Assembly (NCBI GenBank): GCA_039584255.1
Contig: JBDGYE010000118.1
Span: 1 to 6,588 of the forward strand
Length of the DNA: 6,588 nucleotides
Direction of reading: 5' to 3'
Source of the DNA: JBDGYE01 sp039584255
GTDB taxonomy: Bacteria; Gemmatimonadota; Gemmatimonadetes; Palauibacterales; Palauibacteraceae
Every line of letters begins with the position of its first letter. The stretch's first letter is position 1. The notes below the pieces were generated by a model that was not told the origin of the DNA, made no database searches, and saw only the letters and a program-made list of their open reading frames with translations. Shown in pieces: positions 5,349-6,588 of this stretch. The translations under genes and the position numbers were made by a program.

Positions 5349-5804
5349 CTACCGATCGCCTGGCGCTTCCTCCCAAACGAGGTCACCGGTCGAGACGTCA
5401 AATATCCTGACCGCCACTACGTGGGTCGAGTACGTCCCGTACTCCCGTATCACCACCTGCTTCTCGTTGCCGTTCAGTACGTATACCAGCCATCCGCCAG
5501 GAGGAACCTCTTTCTGCAGCTCCAGGCAGTCGCCGGCATCGGTCTGCGGTTGCCGCTCGGCAGGCTGTTCCGGAATCCAGACCCGGCACTGTCCCGCGGA
5601 TGGCAGGTGGTCCGCAGGAATCCCGTGGTCGCCAGCGGTGCCAGCATACTCGAGCCCGTCTGCGCTGCCGTGAGCGGGGACCGAGACAGCATCGTAGCCA
5701 GCCACGGCGGGGGCATCCGGTCCGGGCTGCACTTCGGACCGGGTGCTTGAGCAGCCGGCGATCAGTGCCGCGGCCGCGATCAGTCCAATGAGTCGTACGG
5801 TCAT
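5349..5804 (-). CDS. Lipoprotein with a C-terminal CRVW...P domain
   Basis: 151 aa. The N-terminus is a lipoprotein signal peptide: MTVRLIG, a hydrophobic core, then lipobox IAGC with Cys18 as the lipidated residue, followed by SSTRSE. Residues 20-65 are a Pro/Ala/Gly-rich linker. Residues about 68-151 form a small domain containing GQCRVWIPEQPAERQPQ (71-87), C93, and PPGGWLVY (101-108), then two strands (KQVVIREYG, VVAVRIFDVSTGDLVWEE). I have seen similar CRVW-P-G-x-P-P-x-x-x-P stretches in envelope proteins of GC-rich bacteria, but know no biochemical function. Cys73 and Cys93 could form a disulphide. The start is supported by GGAG 8 nt upstream. It is monocistronic, convergent with the YkgJ gene and divergent from the next lipoprotein. 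Confidence 0.8.
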   Translation of the reverse strand: MTVRLIGLIAAAALIAGCSSTRSEVQPGPDAPAVAGYDAVSVPAHGSADGLEYAGTAGDHGIPADHLPSAGQCRVWIPEQPAERQPQTDAGDCLELQKEVPPGGWLVYVLNGNEKQVVIREYGTYSTHVVAVRIFDVSTGDLVWEEAPGDR

Positions 5805-6165
5805 CTTCGCTACTCCAGCGTTGGAGGCACCGGGTACGCCGGGCCCGTGCTCGGCTCCGAAGCCGGTTCTCTTCCGCTCCGATCACACGAAATCCGTGCC
5901 AGACCGTAAGTGATTTTTCGGTGGGACGATACGATTCGGTGCGTGCGGCGCAGTGTGGCAGTATCACCAAGAACGGCACGAAATGCGGCGCTTCCGGGCC
6001 AGAGCCACTGAGCACAGGGCCGTCGTTACGGGAGGCCTACAGACCCGGCGGGAACCGCCGAGCGCTGTGGGAGCGTTGGTGTTGAAGAATGTGGAGCGGC
6101 TCGACCCTCGGTCGAGGGAACCCGCAAGAGCCAAGGTGAACATCCGGACCAGGCGGCGACAACCG
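5805..6165. other. Divergent intergenic region, no gene seen
   Basis: This 361-bp stretch separates two divergent lipoprotein genes and should hold both promoters. Its middle (about 5905-5975) is locally AT-richer, including a T5 run at 5914-5918. I could not assign a convincing -35/-10 pair in either direction. The frame of the downstream lipoprotein stays open leftward past ATG 5983, but that stretch is arginine-rich and not protein-like, so I treat it as leader. It contains the stem-loop at 6100-6116. Confidence 0.5.
6100..6116 (+). other. Perfect 7-bp stem-loop upstream of the lipoprotein start
   Basis: CTCGACC-CTC-GGTCGAG has 7 perfect base pairs and a 3-nt loop. It overlaps a second inverted pair (CCCTCG at 6105-6110 with CGAGGG at 6113-6118). 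It lies 20-50 nt before the candidate start codons, so it could be an operator in DNA or a 5'-leader hairpin in RNA. Confidence 0.35.
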
Positions 6166-6588
6166 ATGAACGGACGGACGTTCCTTGCGCTGGCGGTCTG
6201 CGCTGCGCTTCCTCTGGCTGCCGCCTGCTCGGATGGCGACGGTGGAAGTGGAGGCCTTTCCGGTCCCGATGCGGACGTCGGTGAGATCAGTCTCCGCCTA
6301 CGGATCCATCTTCTCGAGTCGTCGGAGTTCGCGGCCCTGAACAGCACGCTCGCCGACGACGAGGTCCAGACGCTGCTGGCCGGTGTGAACGCGATCTGGA
6401 AGCAGGCGAACATCAGGTGGGCACTGGAGTCCGTCAGCAGGGAGCCGGCAGCGAACCAGGACATCTTCGCCAGGGTTCTGAGCGGCGAGAACCCACTCAC
6501 TTCCTCCGTGATCGCGGCTCTTGTTCCGCGAGGTCGGCTGCTGGCCGGTGAGTGGGACGTATTCTTGGTTCGGGACCTCGGAGGTGGC
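6166..6588 (+). CDS. Secreted lipoprotein, possibly the N-terminal part of a zinc metallopeptidase (partial, runs off window)
   Basis: 141 residues are visible without a stop. The N-terminus MNGRTFLALAVCAALPLAAAC is a signal peptide ending in a slightly atypical lipobox (AAAC, Cys21), followed by an Asp/Gly/Ser-rich linker (SDGDGGSGG). The rest begins with a strand ISLRLRIHLLES, then LADDEVQTLLAGVNAIWKQANIRW (about 63-86) and EWDVFLVRDLGGG at the window edge. The pattern 'strand, helix with NxIWxxAxIxW, then xDVFLVRDL' recalls the pro-catalytic part of secreted metallopeptidase-like proteins, in which an HExxH motif would follow further on. That motif is outside the window, so the peptidase idea is unproven. 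GTG 6136 is an in-frame alternative start, adding 10 residues with a strongly basic MNIRTRRRQP. Neither start has a strong ribosome-binding site. Confidence 0.7.
   Translation, partial: MNGRTFLALAVCAALPLAAACSDGDGGSGGLSGPDADVGEISLRLRIHLLESSEFAALNSTLADDEVQTLLAGVNAIWKQANIRWALESVSREPAANQDIFARVLSGENPLTSSVIAALVPRGRLLAGEWDVFLVRDLGGG

Noticed and set aside
5886..5901. Sigma-54-like element on the minus strand (TGGCACG, 4 nt, TCGTG)
   Set aside because: The -24 half is perfect but the invariant GC of the -12 half is missing (TCGT in place of TTGC), so I do not call it a promoter.
5964..6500. 178-codon minus-strand frame
   Set aside because: Antisense to the lipoprotein gene; Ser/Arg-rich with no signal or motif.

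Overview
The window is GC-rich bacterial chromosomal DNA. It looks like a free-living, double-membraned soil-type bacterium: there are two lipoprotein signal peptides, a YkgJ-type cysteine-cluster protein and a lasso-peptide-like biosynthetic operon. The gene mix (HPr-kinase homologue, PqqD-domain protein and asparagine-synthase homologue in one operon, plus lipoproteins with a 'CRVW...P' domain) reminds me of Gemmatimonadota or other GC-rich environmental phyla. That placement is an impression, not a demonstration.

Left half (1-3537, all minus strand). Reading leftward there are a small four-helix membrane protein (3537-3157), a type I phosphoribosyltransferase-like domain fused to a C-terminal PqqD domain (3131-1938), an HPr kinase-like ATPase (1941-913), a possible 25-codon ORF (916-839), and the N-terminal 280 residues of an asparagine-synthetase homologue (842 to the window edge). 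The last four are chained by 4-base overlaps (ATGA at 1941-1938, ATGA at 916-913, GTGA at 842-839), so they look translationally coupled. This resembles a ribosomally made, modified peptide (RiPP) operon of the lasso type. The PqqD domain would be the leader-binding element. The asparagine-synthetase homologue would be the ATP-dependent cyclase, and it carries Ser in place of the glutaminase Cys. The kinase homologue would be a tailoring enzyme. The unusual component is the phosphoribosyltransferase-like domain fused to the PqqD domain, which may mean an undescribed tailoring step or an undescribed role for that fold. No convincing precursor peptide, leader peptidase or exporter is in the window; they may lie to the left of position 1.

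Middle (3538-5236, plus strand). A divergent intergenic region holds a 16-bp near-palindrome. It is followed by a 22-codon hydrophobic ORF with a very strong ribosome-binding site, overlapping an unrecognised single-pass membrane protein (3814-4185). A second transcription unit probably starts near 4290 and encodes an unrecognised 119-aa protein and a YkgJ-family cysteine-cluster protein, 7 nt apart.

Right end (5237-6588). A minus-strand lipoprotein (5804-5349) converges on the YkgJ gene. It is divergent from a plus-strand lipoprotein cut by the window edge, which may be the start of a secreted metallopeptidase. The 5805-6165 gap between them holds a perfect 7-bp stem-loop. I saw no tRNA, rRNA, CRISPR, insertion sequence or phage feature.
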